Below are positions 35,471-45,519 of a stretch of 64,000 nt of DNA, one piece after another. The notes under the pieces were generated by a model. It searched no databases, was not told the origin of the DNA, and saw nothing but the letters and a program-made list of their open reading frames with translations. This stretch comes from Empedobacter brevis NBRC 14943 = ATCC 43319. Its GTDB lineage: Bacteria; Bacteroidota; Bacteroidia; Flavobacteriales; Weeksellaceae. The stretch is from the NCBI RefSeq assembly GCF_000382425.1, contig NZ_KB908293.1:62001-126000 (forward strand). The letters are read 5' to 3'. Within the stretch, counting starts at the first letter, position 1; every line of letters starts with the position of its first letter. The position numbers were made by a program, and so were the translations under genes.

Positions 35471-35728
35471 ATAAATAAAATTATCCTTCGAATAATCTTG
35501 TTTTTTGTATCGGCTTATTTAATAATCGTTACATCGGTTTACTTTTTCCAAGAAAAACTCATATTTGATCAAAGTTAATTAGATCCAAATTATTCTTTCC
35601 TGTTTCAACATAAATTTGACGAAACAAACTTAAAAACTCCAAATCAGGAAACCCTAAATTGTTTGCTTTTTTATGCCGAAAAACCAAAAGGTGTTATTTA
35701 TTTTCTACATGGAAATTTAAGCGGTTGA
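35471..35728 (+). pseudogene. Decayed alpha/beta hydrolase gene
   Basis: In one frame the sequence codes for a membrane-anchored N-terminus (NKIILRIILFFVSAYLIIV) followed by FFQEKLIF, a stop at 35576-35578, then FDETNLKTPNQETLNCLLFY and EKPKGVIYFLHGNLSG, and a second stop at 35726-35728. The GVIYFLHGN motif is the oxyanion loop of alpha/beta hydrolases. The expected start codon is ATA. The catalytic Ser, Asp and His region is missing. The rest of the gap to 35939 holds nothing I can recognise. Confidence 0.75.
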
Positions 35729-35939
35729 TCCTTATTATTGGATTCGATTCTATAACCGTTTTTTTCTCATCTTCATTCCTAAATTTTAAACTATATTTCC
35801 CATCTCTTCCTTTTTTATTCTCGTTAATAAATTCATTTACAATATAGTTTTATTTATCATTCCATTCAAATTAAGTACTTATAATTTATTATACAATATA
35901 AAAGTTTTTATCTTTACACTTTACTAAACAACAATCAGT

Positions 35940-36674
35940 ATGAGAAAAAATATACTTTCTTTATTATGTACCCTATCAATTTATTCTGCACATGCTCAAC
36001 AAGTATTTAATCAGAATGTGGGCATAAAAACTTCTACTCCTCAGGTGGCTTTGGATATACAAAATCAAATTTTAATTGATTACAGTTCTCCGGCTTCTGG
36101 TATTAAAATACTTTCAGCATCTACCGGAGGTTGGGCAAGAGGTTATTTTTTTGGATCTAAAGTTACGCCTTCATTGACCTATGGTGGGTTTGGAGCTCTA
36201 GGAAGTGGAGCAACAGATTCATTAAATTATCTTTTTATAGGGAATACTTACAACACACCAGCGATAAAGATCTTCCCTGAAACTAAATTAACTACATTTC
36301 ATGGTAACGTGGGGATTGGAACAAATAATCCTGATGCTAGGTTAGCTGTTAAAGGAAATATTCATGCACAAGAAGTTAAAGTAGATTTGGCTGTTCCTGC
36401 GGATTATGTTTTTCAAAAATATTATACCGGAAGTTCATTATTAAACCCTTCTTATCAGTTCAAATCTTTAGAAGAAATAAAAGCATTTACGGCAAAAAAT
36501 CATCATCTACCTGATTTACCATCGGCAAAAGAGATTCAAGAAAATGGATTAAAAGTGGGTGAAATGAATAACCTTCTTCTTCAAAAAATTGAGGAATTAA
36601 CGCTTCATTTAATTGAACAGAATGAGAAAATTGAAGAATTAACAAAACAAGTAGAACAACTTAAACAAAAGTAA
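35940..36674 (+). CDS. Exported tail-fibre-like protein with C-terminal coiled coil
   Basis: A 244-residue protein with a signal peptide (ending AHAQQ). It carries short trimeric-fibre-like repeats (NQNVGIKTSTPQVALDIQN, GNVGIGTNNPDARLAVKGNIHA), the usual linker SLEEIKAFTAKNHHLPDLPSAKEI, and a coiled coil (IEELTLHLIEQNEKIEELTKQ) at the end. The family is common in Bacteroidota surface loci, including beside RHS proteins. The role is uncertain: a fibre, or a trimerising partner of the neighbouring RHS protein. It has no T9SS sorting domain. Confidence 0.72.
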   Translation: MRKNILSLLCTLSIYSAHAQQVFNQNVGIKTSTPQVALDIQNQILIDYSSPASGIKILSASTGGWARGYFFGSKVTPSLTYGGFGALGSGATDSLNYLFIGNTYNTPAIKIFPETKLTTFHGNVGIGTNNPDARLAVKGNIHAQEVKVDLAVPADYVFQKYYTGSSLLNPSYQFKSLEEIKAFTAKNHHLPDLPSAKEIQENGLKVGEMNNLLLQKIEELTLHLIEQNEKIEELTKQVEQLKQK

Positions 36675-36675
36675 T

Positions 36676-37143
36676 ATGAGAAAAACGTTATTTATTTGTT
36701 TTTTTATTCTCTCTTGTTATACATCTTTTGCTCAGATTATAGCTCCTGATTATAAAAGTGTAGCATTTTCATATGATGAGGCAGGAAATCAAATTTCACG
36801 GATAGCACATTCTCTTGAGATTTCTTCAAATTCTTCCGGAAATAAAACAACAATGTATGTTAGTGATTCTACTTCTGAAGATTTATTCTTCGAATATATT
36901 CAACTTTTTCCGGTTCCTGTTCAGAACGATTTAACAATTAAATGGGATAACAATGTTGATGGTGAGATTTTCTCTATAGGAATCTATAATCATAGTCAAC
37001 TTAATTTTTTCTATAAAGAAAATGTACAAAGCTTATCTGGACAGCTAGAAATTAATATGTCTACTTATAATCCGGGAATTTACATCATTCAATTTACATT
37101 GAATGATGGACGTGTTTATGCTAAATCTATTATCAAAAAGTAA
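36676..37143 (+). CDS. Small T9SS-sorted protein with one YD-repeat motif
   Basis: A 155-residue exported protein. After the signal peptide (TSFAQ) it has FSYDEAGNQISRI, a single RHS/YD-repeat-like motif, followed by a type A T9SS C-terminal sorting domain (FPVPVQNDLTIKWDN, then NPGIYIIQFTLNDGRVYAKSIIKK). Such small proteins often precede RHS genes in this phylum in my experience. It starts 2 bases after the previous stop and lies 12 bases before the RHS gene, so one operon is likely. The function is not known. Confidence 0.8.
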   Translation: MRKTLFICFFILSCYTSFAQIIAPDYKSVAFSYDEAGNQISRIAHSLEISSNSSGNKTTMYVSDSTSEDLFFEYIQLFPVPVQNDLTIKWDNNVDGEIFSIGIYNHSQLNFFYKENVQSLSGQLEINMSTYNPGIYIIQFTLNDGRVYAKSIIKK

Positions 37144-37154
37144 ACTTTGAAAGT

Positions 37155-40100
37155 ATGAAAAAATTATACTTATTTCTTCTACTATTTCTAACCTCTTATT
37201 TTGTTCATCTAAATGCTCAAACTATTTTAGATAAAAATGAGAGTACATCCAGAACTGTACAAGATCCTACTACTATTATTCTTACAAATGGTTTTCAAGC
37301 TTCTGCCACAACTTCTGGGACTTTTCATGCAAAAGTAGGAGATGCAACTGTAGGTTCTGGCGGACCAACTTCCTCAGATGCCGGAAGTACGAATCCTTCA
37401 GGAACAACTCCTAATAGCTCAAATCTTCATGACACTTCGGGAAGTCTAAACGTAGATGGAGGTGGGCAATTACAATACACTTTAGCCATTGCATTACCTC
37501 CTGGTGTTAAGTCGGTTGCACCTCAAGTAAACCTAGTTTACTCAAGTCATTCTACAAATGGAATAGCTGGATATGGGTGGGCTCTTTCCGGAATTACAAA
37601 TATTTCAAGAGCAGGAAAAAATCTTGAAAAAGACGGAGTCACAAAAGGATTGGATTTAAATTACAATGATTTCTTTCAGTTTAATGGTCAACGTTTAGTA
37701 TTAGTAAATGGTGAATACGGAAAAGATGGTGCAACTTATAAAACCGAAAAATTTTCTAATATCAAAATCAAATCTGTTGGTTCTATCTCAGGAAAAAATT
37801 GGAGTGGACCAAGTTATTTCGAAGTCACATTTGAAGATGGTTCCCAAGCTTGGTATGGAAATACTACAAGCTCTGATAATCCTGCTGTAACTCCTGTAGA
37901 ATATAATATTGTGAAATGGAAAGATGCACAGGGAAATTATATTACATATACATATACGCAATCAGAGAATGTTTCATTGATTAGTAAAATTAGTTGGGGA
38001 GGAAATGAAACACTTAATAAAGCCCATTTCAATTCCATGGTTTTTACTTATAAAAACAGAAGTTTAATTGAAACCTCTTATTTAAATGGAAATAATAAAG
38101 GAATTCGATTTATACAATCCAAGTTATTAAGTAATATTACGGTCAATGCAAATGGTTCTTTATTCAAAAAATATACTTTAACTCACTCCACTTCACATGG
38201 AAGCAATTATGAGGTTGTAAATTCTATCACAGAGCAGAATTCCGTTAATGAATCTGCTAATCCTGTCACGTTCACTTATGAAGGATCTGCTATTAAACCT
38301 TGGACAGAGAGCAAAATTGTAGATCCTGTTCATGACAATAAAGAAAAAAATTTATATGGAGATTTCGATGGTGATGGAGAAATAGATTTAATTGTAAATG
38401 AAGGAAAAAGCTTATACATTTATAAAAAAGTTTTTTTCCCTGATTCTCCAAAAACTTTAATCGGAACTCTGTCAAATTTACCTTCAATAAATCTAAATAC
38501 TGCTACAACATTTACAATTAAAAACAGTAATAATCAGCTTATACCTCGTACTGGATTTATCCTTTTAAACCAAGCTACTGAAAATGGGTACAACAAACGT
38601 GATTTAACAGTAAGAGGATACACCTTAAACCCTTCTACCAATCAATTAAATTTAGAGTTCGAAAGGGTTTTAGCAGGCGAAAAATATGATGAAACTTATT
38701 CTTCAGGTCCAATGGAACCTTTAGGTCCAGGAGAAATGGGTATACAAGTTGAAAGATCAACTGCACTAAAAAGTTCTGGTGTTATTGATATTGAAGGTGA
38801 TGGGCTTGATGAATTGCTTATATCTACAACTACTTATACTTGTGAGACTTTGTATGGGACAAGATACAATGAAAATCATCAATTAGAATTTATTGAACCC
38901 GAAACAACTTGTAATAATTATACACAAGCTTATTTATTATTTCCATATAATTCTGATATAAATAGTGTTGTTGGTTCAGGTTTTGGAAATTTACTGACAG
39001 ATTATATTCAAGGTGATTTTGACGGAGATGGAAAAACAGATTACTTTATGTTAAAAAAACAACGAGGTAATTACATTGTTTCTTTTGTTAAACATGAATC
39101 CACTGGTCAAACTTATTACACTACAGTTGCGACAACTTTCAATGAAAATGGAAATGACTTGCAAGGTATGATTGAAGGTGCTGTTACAGGCGATTTTAAC
39201 GGAGACGGGAAAATGGATATCATGATTCCTAAAGCAGATAAATCGTATGATTGGTTCTTATACCTTTCGAATGGAAAAGGTTTTGAAGCTCCCGAAACAA
39301 AAACAAATCTAGCTTACTATTCAAAAGATCCTATTCAAACAACGGGAAGTATTCATAATAATATTGGAGAAAGTGGATGTATTCGTACTACAAATGAATA
39401 TTATAATAGTTTTTATGCAGAAGATTTAGACAATGATGGTCGTGCAGAATTTATTGCTACTAAATTAACTATTCGTAATCATGAATGGAGTGCACATTGG
39501 GATGATGAGTATACAACTATAGAAACAAAAGTTTTCACAACTGCTCGTTCTACTAATTCTTCATTAACGTTTACACTATTAAATTCAAATAGTAAACGTT
39601 ATGACAATATGGTCATTCCATTTGGAATAACCTCTATTTATCGTGATGGGAACAATACAGTTCTAATGGGAAAACCCGATGACTGTAAAAAAACGTCATG
39701 CGATACATTTATTTTTCTTACTATTGGAGGAAGCCAAGACATAGCTCCTATGAGACGAATGAATTCTATTTCTCAAGGAGGACTTACAACTTCTGTAACT
39801 TACAAAGAATTAGATCCTGTTTTAAACCCTAAATTTTATTCTGGAAGTTTACTAACCTATCCTTTTGTGGGTTCAGAACGTTTACCCGGTTCTTATGCTG
39901 TGGCTCAATTACAGCAGGACAATAGAAAACAAGATTTCTTCTATCGTGGAATGAGTATGCATTTGTTAGGAAAAGGGATGTTAGGTTTCCAACAACAAGC
40001 ACGTTCATCTTGGTATGCTAGTGGATTTGAAAATACAAAAGTGTGGGCTGCATCTCAAATAGACCCTTATAATGAAGGCGTTACTAATAAAGAATGGTCA

Positions 40101-43100
40101 GTTCGTGTAAGTAATAATGATACGAATCGTATTTTCACAACTAATTTTACAGCATCTAATAAAGATCTAATTTCTTATTCAGAAACTGAATATTTATATG
40201 ATTATTTGACTCCTTCCGGACTAAAATACGCAAAAAAACCAACAACCACTGTCCCTAATTTAATTACGGCTGTAGTTCCAAATAAAGTGACAACATTTGA
40301 TGCGTTAAAAAATATTCGTTCGGTTGAGACTGTTGCATATAATAAGTATTATTTACCTGAATCTACTATTGCTAACATTAACAATGGTTTTGGTATTACT
40401 ACTACTACTTTAACGTATTTAGATAATGAAAATGGTAATGGAAAAGATTATTACATTGGCAGGCCATCATCTAAAAAGATAATTAATCAAGCTTACGGAC
40501 AAAGTATTACGTCTTATGAGTCATATTACTATGAAAACAACTTGGTTTCAAATAAAACTGTATATGATAGAGATCGTTCTGAAAATATTAATGAATATTA
40601 TAAATACGATGGTTTTGGAAATATTATTGAAAAAACCATCGATAGTTCCGAAGATGGAATTCTTGGTACGATAAAGACAACTTATGATGCTCAAGGTAAA
40701 TTTGTTTTAAACAAAACTGATAAGCTTGGATTAATTACTTCTATGACCTATAACAAATGGGGACAATTATTAACTGAAATAGATCCATTCGGAAATATAA
40801 CAACCAACACCTACGATGCCTGGGGAAAAATCTTAACATCAAATGATAATCTTTCCGGTACAAACACTTATACCTATGAAAAAGATTCAAACGGAAATAT
40901 TAAAACAACTGAGTATTCTCCTACAGGAAATTATGGAATTAAGTATGTTAATAGATTAGGGCAAGAATACAAAACGTCAACAAAAGGATTTAATCAAGGA
41001 CGTATCATTTCAAAAGAAATTCAATATGATGCTATTGGTCGTAAAATAAAAGAAAGTGAACCTTATTTTGAAGGAGACGTACAAAAATGGAATACGTTAA
41101 CTTATAATGACGCTGTTTTTCCTCCTGAAATTTCAGCAACTTCATTTACTAATAAAAAAATGACGACTAAAGTTGTGGGAATGGTTACAACTGTAAAAGA
41201 AGATAACGGTTATGGTCGAACAACTTCACAAGAAACAGATGCTTTAGGAAATGTTATTCGTAGTACAGATGCTGGCGGATCTATTACATTTGCTTATAAT
41301 CCTGCTGGTCAACAACTCTCTGCTGGGTATGGTGCAAATGTTGTAACAACAAAGTATGATCATTGGGGAAGAAAATCTGAGTTTCACGATCCTTCTAATG
41401 GTACATATAGATATACTTATGATGTCCTAGGAAATCCTATTTATTTTGACAGCCCTAAAGGAAGAAAAAGTTATTCCTACAATATAAAAGGACAATTAAT
41501 CAAACAAATTGAAACAGCGAATGACGGGAGTACTGCAAAAGATATTACCTTAACATATAATGCGAAAGGGCAATTAACAAAAAGAACCGGAACTGCTAAA
41601 AATATAAAAGGAGTTCTTGATACTTATTCTTCTACTGCTACTTATGATGCACAAGGGCGTTTAGTCGAATCAAGTGAAATAAGTAACGGACGTTATTTCA
41701 TGCAAAAAGGAATTACCTACGATGATAAAGGACGTATCACTTCTTATGAAAAAAGTTTATATTCTGGTGGTCAATACACAAAAGCATTAATTGAAAATGT
41801 CTATGATGCCTGGAGTGGAGCATTGTATCAATTGAAAGATAAAAATTCTGGTGCTATTCTATGGCAATTAGAGGAGACTTTAGCAGGTGGACAAGTTACA
41901 AAATCGAAATTAGGGAAAGCAGCCGTTGTAAATAATTATGATTATAATACTATGCTAAGTAGTATTAAACATACTTCTTCCGTTACACCTACTATTGTTG
42001 ATATCAACTACTCTTTTGATGCCATTAAAAATGAATTAACTTCTCGTATTACTTCCGGTGATATCTCTATTATTGAAGGATTTAACTATGACAATAATAA
42101 TCGCTTAACTGAGTGGACAAATCCTGTCACAGGGGATATGCATAAAAATGTCTATGATACACAAGGAAGAATTACGGAAAATAATCAGGTTGGAAAAATT
42201 AATTTCGGAACAAACGGTTCCATTTACCGTCCTTCTTCTATTGATTTAAACGCATTTGGTAAAGCACATTATGCCAATGATAATATTCAACGAATAAAAT
42301 ACAATGAAAATAATGACCCTACATTTATTGATGGTATAGCAGGAGATGCTGCGTTCTCATATGGTTTATCGAATATGAGACAAGTCGTAAGTTATGGTGG
42401 TAATTTTGAAGTAAACTCCCAAGGTCAATTTACGAAATATTATAGCGAGGATGCAAGTTTTGAAGTGACGGTTGATCATACAACAGGAAAAGAAAAACAC
42501 ATCTTGTACATTGGCGGATCACCATATGATGCAAATATTTTGTATTTAAAAGACTTTAATCAATCACAAGCTACCTATCATTATTTACACAAAGATTATT
42601 TAGGAAGTATTTTAGCAATTACTGATAGTAATGGTAAGAAAGTAGAACAGCGCCATTATGATGCTTGGGGGAATTTAACACACCTTAAAATTGGTACTGC
42701 TACTGTTATTACAGATCAGATTTTAATCAAACAAACACAATTATTACTTGATCGTGGATACACATCGCACGAACATTTCCAAGAATTAGGAATTATCCAT
42801 ATGAATGGTCGTTTATACGATCCTATCTTAAGAAGATTCTTAAATGCAGATGAAAATATTCAAGATCCTTATAATACTCAGAACTACAACAAGTATGGGT
42901 ATGTGCTGAACAATCCTCTAATGTTTAATGATCCAAGTGGGGAGATTGCTTTTGTAGCTGGCTTTTTCTTAACGTATGTTGCGCCAGTTATTTGGGGTGC
43001 TATTATTGGTGCTGGTGCTGGATTAGCTATATACACTGTAGGAACTTTAATTAATGGACAAAAATGGAATATAAAAGGAGCATTGAAAGCTACTATGCAA

Positions 43101-43979
43101 GGAGCTATATCTGGTGCTATGGCAGGAGTTTATAGCCCTTCAATATTTTCTGCTTCTTATGGAACTTTAAAATATATTGCTAATCAAGTTGCTTCAACTA
43201 TATTACCATCATTTGATTTTAATATTGGTAGTTTTAGCTTTAATATATCTCCAAGTATAGCTATAGGTAAAGGATGGGGAGTTGGTGCAAACTTTAGCGC
43301 TACTTTTCATGCTGGGGATTTTAGTTTATCCGCTGGTTTTGGTATAGTGAATTATGGTGCACATCCAGGAACAGAAACAAGTGGTTGGGAATATAGAAAA
43401 TCAGCAATGCTCTCTTATGACAATGGAAAGTTTGGTATGAGTCTTGGTACAAATATATGGAGTGGGTTAAATATAAATGAACAACAAACAGGTATTGTAA
43501 AATTAAAATATGGTAATTTTGGATTATCATATGAAAATGATGGTAAACCATTTAGTGGAACTTTAGGTGATGGAGGTGATAGTTATCGTACTGCAGCTGC
43601 ATCTATATCATATAATGATATTTCTTTAGGAATGAATCTATTTACAGGATTAAGAAATTCTTCAAGCTATAATATTGAAAATGGAGGTTTCCATGATGGA
43701 GTTAGAGGAGATTTAGGTCCTGAAACACAAAAAAATGGTATTACTTATAAATATGGATTAGTAAGAGAATTCGGCAATAAATATAGAATGGGAGCTCTAT
43801 ATATTGGATATAAAAATTATAGATTTGGTATAGATTCTGATAGACATATAAGACATACTATTCAAAATAGATGGATACATAACTCTAAATTTGCTGCACA
43901 AAGAGCTTTTGAAGTTATTGATTTTTCTACTAAACCTTATTTACAATACCAAACAATAAATAAATTTACATCATGGTAA
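37155..43979 (+). CDS. Giant RHS/SpvB polymorphic toxin with type-23-like C-terminal domain
   Basis: A 2274-residue exported protein (signal peptide ending LNAQ). Order of domains: SpvB-like segment (about 95-160, SGSLNVDGGGQLQYTLAIALP), three FG-GAP-like calcium loops (GDFDGDGEID at about 401, GDFDGDGKTD at 620, GDFNGDGKMD at 679), YD repeats (about 1190-1740), and the RHS-associated core (about 1790-1930, ending NKYGYVLNNPLMFNDPSG). The last 340 residues have a hydrophobic segment and then a variable domain ending LQYQTINKFTSW, which recalls the polymorphic toxin type 23 domain. It has no T9SS tail. It overlaps the immunity gene by 7 bases. Confidence 0.9.
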   Translation: MKKLYLFLLLFLTSYFVHLNAQTILDKNESTSRTVQDPTTIILTNGFQASATTSGTFHAKVGDATVGSGGPTSSDAGSTNPSGTTPNSSNLHDTSGSLNVDGGGQLQYTLAIALPPGVKSVAPQVNLVYSSHSTNGIAGYGWALSGITNISRAGKNLEKDGVTKGLDLNYNDFFQFNGQRLVLVNGEYGKDGATYKTEKFSNIKIKSVGSISGKNWSGPSYFEVTFEDGSQAWYGNTTSSDNPAVTPVEYNIVKWKDAQGNYITYTYTQSENVSLISKISWGGNETLNKAHFNSMVFTYKNRSLIETSYLNGNNKGIRFIQSKLLSNITVNANGSLFKKYTLTHSTSHGSNYEVVNSITEQNSVNESANPVTFTYEGSAIKPWTESKIVDPVHDNKEKNLYGDFDGDGEIDLIVNEGKSLYIYKKVFFPDSPKTLIGTLSNLPSINLNTATTFTIKNSNNQLIPRTGFILLNQATENGYNKRDLTVRGYTLNPSTNQLNLEFERVLAGEKYDETYSSGPMEPLGPGEMGIQVERSTALKSSGVIDIEGDGLDELLISTTTYTCETLYGTRYNENHQLEFIEPETTCNNYTQAYLLFPYNSDINSVVGSGFGNLLTDYIQGDFDGDGKTDYFMLKKQRGNYIVSFVKHESTGQTYYTTVATTFNENGNDLQGMIEGAVTGDFNGDGKMDIMIPKADKSYDWFLYLSNGKGFEAPETKTNLAYYSKDPIQTTGSIHNNIGESGCIRTTNEYYNSFYAEDLDNDGRAEFIATKLTIRNHEWSAHWDDEYTTIETKVFTTARSTNSSLTFTLLNSNSKRYDNMVIPFGITSIYRDGNNTVLMGKPDDCKKTSCDTFIFLTIGGSQDIAPMRRMNSISQGGLTTSVTYKELDPVLNPKFYSGSLLTYPFVGSERLPGSYAVAQLQQDNRKQDFFYRGMSMHLLGKGMLGFQQQARSSWYASGFENTKVWAASQIDPYNEGVTNKEWSVRVSNNDTNRIFTTNFTASNKDLISYSETEYLYDYLTPSGLKYAKKPTTTVPNLITAVVPNKVTTFDALKNIRSVETVAYNKYYLPESTIANINNGFGITTTTLTYLDNENGNGKDYYIGRPSSKKIINQAYGQSITSYESYYYENNLVSNKTVYDRDRSENINEYYKYDGFGNIIEKTIDSSEDGILGTIKTTYDAQGKFVLNKTDKLGLITSMTYNKWGQLLTEIDPFGNITTNTYDAWGKILTSNDNLSGTNTYTYEKDSNGNIKTTEYSPTGNYGIKYVNRLGQEYKTSTKGFNQGRIISKEIQYDAIGRKIKESEPYFEGDVQKWNTLTYNDAVFPPEISATSFTNKKMTTKVVGMVTTVKEDNGYGRTTSQETDALGNVIRSTDAGGSITFAYNPAGQQLSAGYGANVVTTKYDHWGRKSEFHDPSNGTYRYTYDVLGNPIYFDSPKGRKSYSYNIKGQLIKQIETANDGSTAKDITLTYNAKGQLTKRTGTAKNIKGVLDTYSSTATYDAQGRLVESSEISNGRYFMQKGITYDDKGRITSYEKSLYSGGQYTKALIENVYDAWSGALYQLKDKNSGAILWQLEETLAGGQVTKSKLGKAAVVNNYDYNTMLSSIKHTSSVTPTIVDINYSFDAIKNELTSRITSGDISIIEGFNYDNNNRLTEWTNPVTGDMHKNVYDTQGRITENNQVGKINFGTNGSIYRPSSIDLNAFGKAHYANDNIQRIKYNENNDPTFIDGIAGDAAFSYGLSNMRQVVSYGGNFEVNSQGQFTKYYSEDASFEVTVDHTTGKEKHILYIGGSPYDANILYLKDFNQSQATYHYLHKDYLGSILAITDSNGKKVEQRHYDAWGNLTHLKIGTATVITDQILIKQTQLLLDRGYTSHEHFQELGIIHMNGRLYDPILRRFLNADENIQDPYNTQNYNKYGYVLNNPLMFNDPSGEIAFVAGFFLTYVAPVIWGAIIGAGAGLAIYTVGTLINGQKWNIKGALKATMQGAISGAMAGVYSPSIFSASYGTLKYIANQVASTILPSFDFNIGSFSFNISPSIAIGKGWGVGANFSATFHAGDFSLSAGFGIVNYGAHPGTETSGWEYRKSAMLSYDNGKFGMSLGTNIWSGLNINEQQTGIVKLKYGNFGLSYENDGKPFSGTLGDGGDSYRTAAASISYNDISLGMNLFTGLRNSSSYNIENGGFHDGVRGDLGPETQKNGITYKYGLVREFGNKYRMGALYIGYKNYRFGIDSDRHIRHTIQNRWIHNSKFAAQRAFEVIDFSTKPYLQYQTINKFTSW

Positions 43980-44509
43980 AAATATTTTTTTCTATTTTTT
44001 TTATATTATTTTCATGTATTCCTGTTATTAAGGAAAAAGAAAATTTAATACCAAAGAGTGAAATAGGTATATTTAATTCAAATATAAGAACAGATGGGTA
44101 TTATTATTATGAAAGAACAATTGAATTAAATGATAATGAAATAGCGAATGGTATTTTATATTATGTTTTTAACAAGGAAGGATTTTTTATATTTAAATCA
44201 ACAATATTTAATTATGATACGATTATTCCCTTTGAAAGATTACATGAACAAATACAAAATGACCTGAAGCTAGATGGTATAAATAGTAAGACTTTGCTTA
44301 ATAATGGAGTCTATATAGCTATGGATAATGATGTAATGTTGAGGTCATTTTCTAGCTATCATACTAATTTTACTTATGGATATAAAATAATTAAGGGTAA
44401 TGCCAAATTAGATTCTCTTGGTAGACTTACAATTGATAATATTGTATATAACTTTAAGCAAGCACAAATTTCAAACTTTGATAGTGTTTTGAAAAGAAAA
44501 AAATGGTAA
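43973..44509 (+). CDS. Putative immunity lipoprotein for the RHS toxin
   Basis: A 178-residue protein beginning MVKIFFSIFFILFSCIP, where LFSC is a lipobox, so probably membrane-anchored. It starts inside the toxin stop (ATGGTAA), the arrangement of toxin-immunity pairs. I do not recognise a family; the sequence is rich in Asn and Ile and the DNA is visibly more AT-rich than the neighbouring genes, typical of a swapped cassette. Function as immunity protein is inferred from position. Confidence 0.6.
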   Translation: MVKIFFSIFFILFSCIPVIKEKENLIPKSEIGIFNSNIRTDGYYYYERTIELNDNEIANGILYYVFNKEGFFIFKSTIFNYDTIIPFERLHEQIQNDLKLDGINSKTLLNNGVYIAMDNDVMLRSFSSYHTNFTYGYKIIKGNAKLDSLGRLTIDNIVYNFKQAQISNFDSVLKRKKW

Positions 44510-44765
44510 AATTGGAAAATCAGTAAATAAAAATGGATTAGTATATGAAAATGAAGACGTACCTAGATACCGCTTAGGAGCTTTGTATTTTGGTTATAAA
44601 GGTTATAGATTAGGCATTGATTCTGATAGACATGTAAGGCATACCATTCAGAATAGATGGATACATAACTCTTCTTTTGCAGGTCAAAGAGGATTTGAAG
44701 TTCTTGACTTTTCAACGAAACCATACTTACAATATCAAACAACAAATAAATTCACATCATGGTAA
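44499..44765 (+). pseudogene. Orphan duplicate of the RHS toxin C-terminal tip
   Basis: An open frame without start codon that reads NGKIGKSVNKNGLVYENED and then GIDSDRHVRHTIQNRWIHNS and KPYLQYQTTNKFTSW. About 60 of its final residues align with the end of the RHS protein at 43800-43979 with few changes. It has no RHS core, so it is a silent or displaced toxin tip, as seen in 'orphan' modules of Rhs and CDI loci. Its TAA at 44763-44765 overlaps the start of the next gene in the same ATGGTAA way. Confidence 0.8.
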
Positions 44766-45229
44766 GAATACTGAATAATATAACACTATTTATTATCTGT
44801 GTTGCATTTATAACATGTAAATCACTTGATAGAAATAATAACTACCACAACGAAAGTATTGAGCTAAATATTTATTCAAAAATAGATACCAATACTATTT
44901 ACAAAAAAGTTTCTGTTGACTATTATAATGCTACAGGACAATTAAATTGTGAATTTATAAAATTTAAACCTGATTATAAAGTAGCAGTTTATCCATGTAA
45001 TAGATTACAAATTAGTAAAAAGAAAATAAATAAGAACAATGGCGTATTTTATCTTATTAATCCAGATAGAATAGGAGTTAATTATACAGTCAATACTTGG
45101 CATGGAAAACAGAAACATAACGACACTTTCCTAATCCTAAAAGATAGCTTAATAAAACTTCAAAATTTTACTGAACAAAAAGCGATTATTAAAGAGGTTT
45201 ATATTAAAATATTAGATCTGGAAAAATAA
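44759..45229 (+). CDS. Second putative immunity lipoprotein
   Basis: A 156-residue protein, MVRILNNITLFIICVAFITCK, with a lipobox-like FITC. It starts inside the orphan toxin stop with the same seven-base overlap as the first immunity gene, but its sequence is not obviously the same as that protein. It probably neutralised the toxin whose tip is preserved just upstream. No family recognised. Confidence 0.6.
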   Translation: MVRILNNITLFIICVAFITCKSLDRNNNYHNESIELNIYSKIDTNTIYKKVSVDYYNATGQLNCEFIKFKPDYKVAVYPCNRLQISKKKINKNNGVFYLINPDRIGVNYTVNTWHGKQKHNDTFLILKDSLIKLQNFTEQKAIIKEVYIKILDLEK

Positions 45230-45303
45230 GGGGTAATGTTTTCAGACGCACCACTACATTACAACATGCTTATTACAAACAACTTAACAACAAAATAATC
45301 AAG

Positions 45304-45340
45304 CCCGATAATGGAGTAATATCCATTATTGGGTATTTTT
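45304..45340 (+). terminator. Terminator after the toxin-immunity locus
   Basis: CCCGATAATGG (45304-45314) pairs with CCATTATTGGG (45323-45333), one G-U, and is followed by TATTTTT. Confidence 0.7.
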
Positions 45341-45487
45341 ATGCTATTAATACAGCAGGATGAAATTTCTTTAACGTCTACATTCGATGCTCATTTTGAT
45401 AAAATCGAATGTTTCACCATCGATCACAAAACACCTTTCGATACTCTTCAGAATTTTATTTTCTGTAGTTTCAAACACCGGTAATCA

Positions 45488-45514
45488 AAAACGAAAAGCG
45501 CTACTTTTCGTTTT
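45488..45514. terminator. Bidirectional terminator before the 45520 stop
   Basis: AAAACGAAAAG / CTTTTCGTTTT, a perfect 11-bp stem with a five-base loop; serves the minus-strand gene ending at 45520. The gap 45230-45519 holds only these two terminators as far as I see. Confidence 0.7.
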
Positions 45515-45519
45515 GTTGG

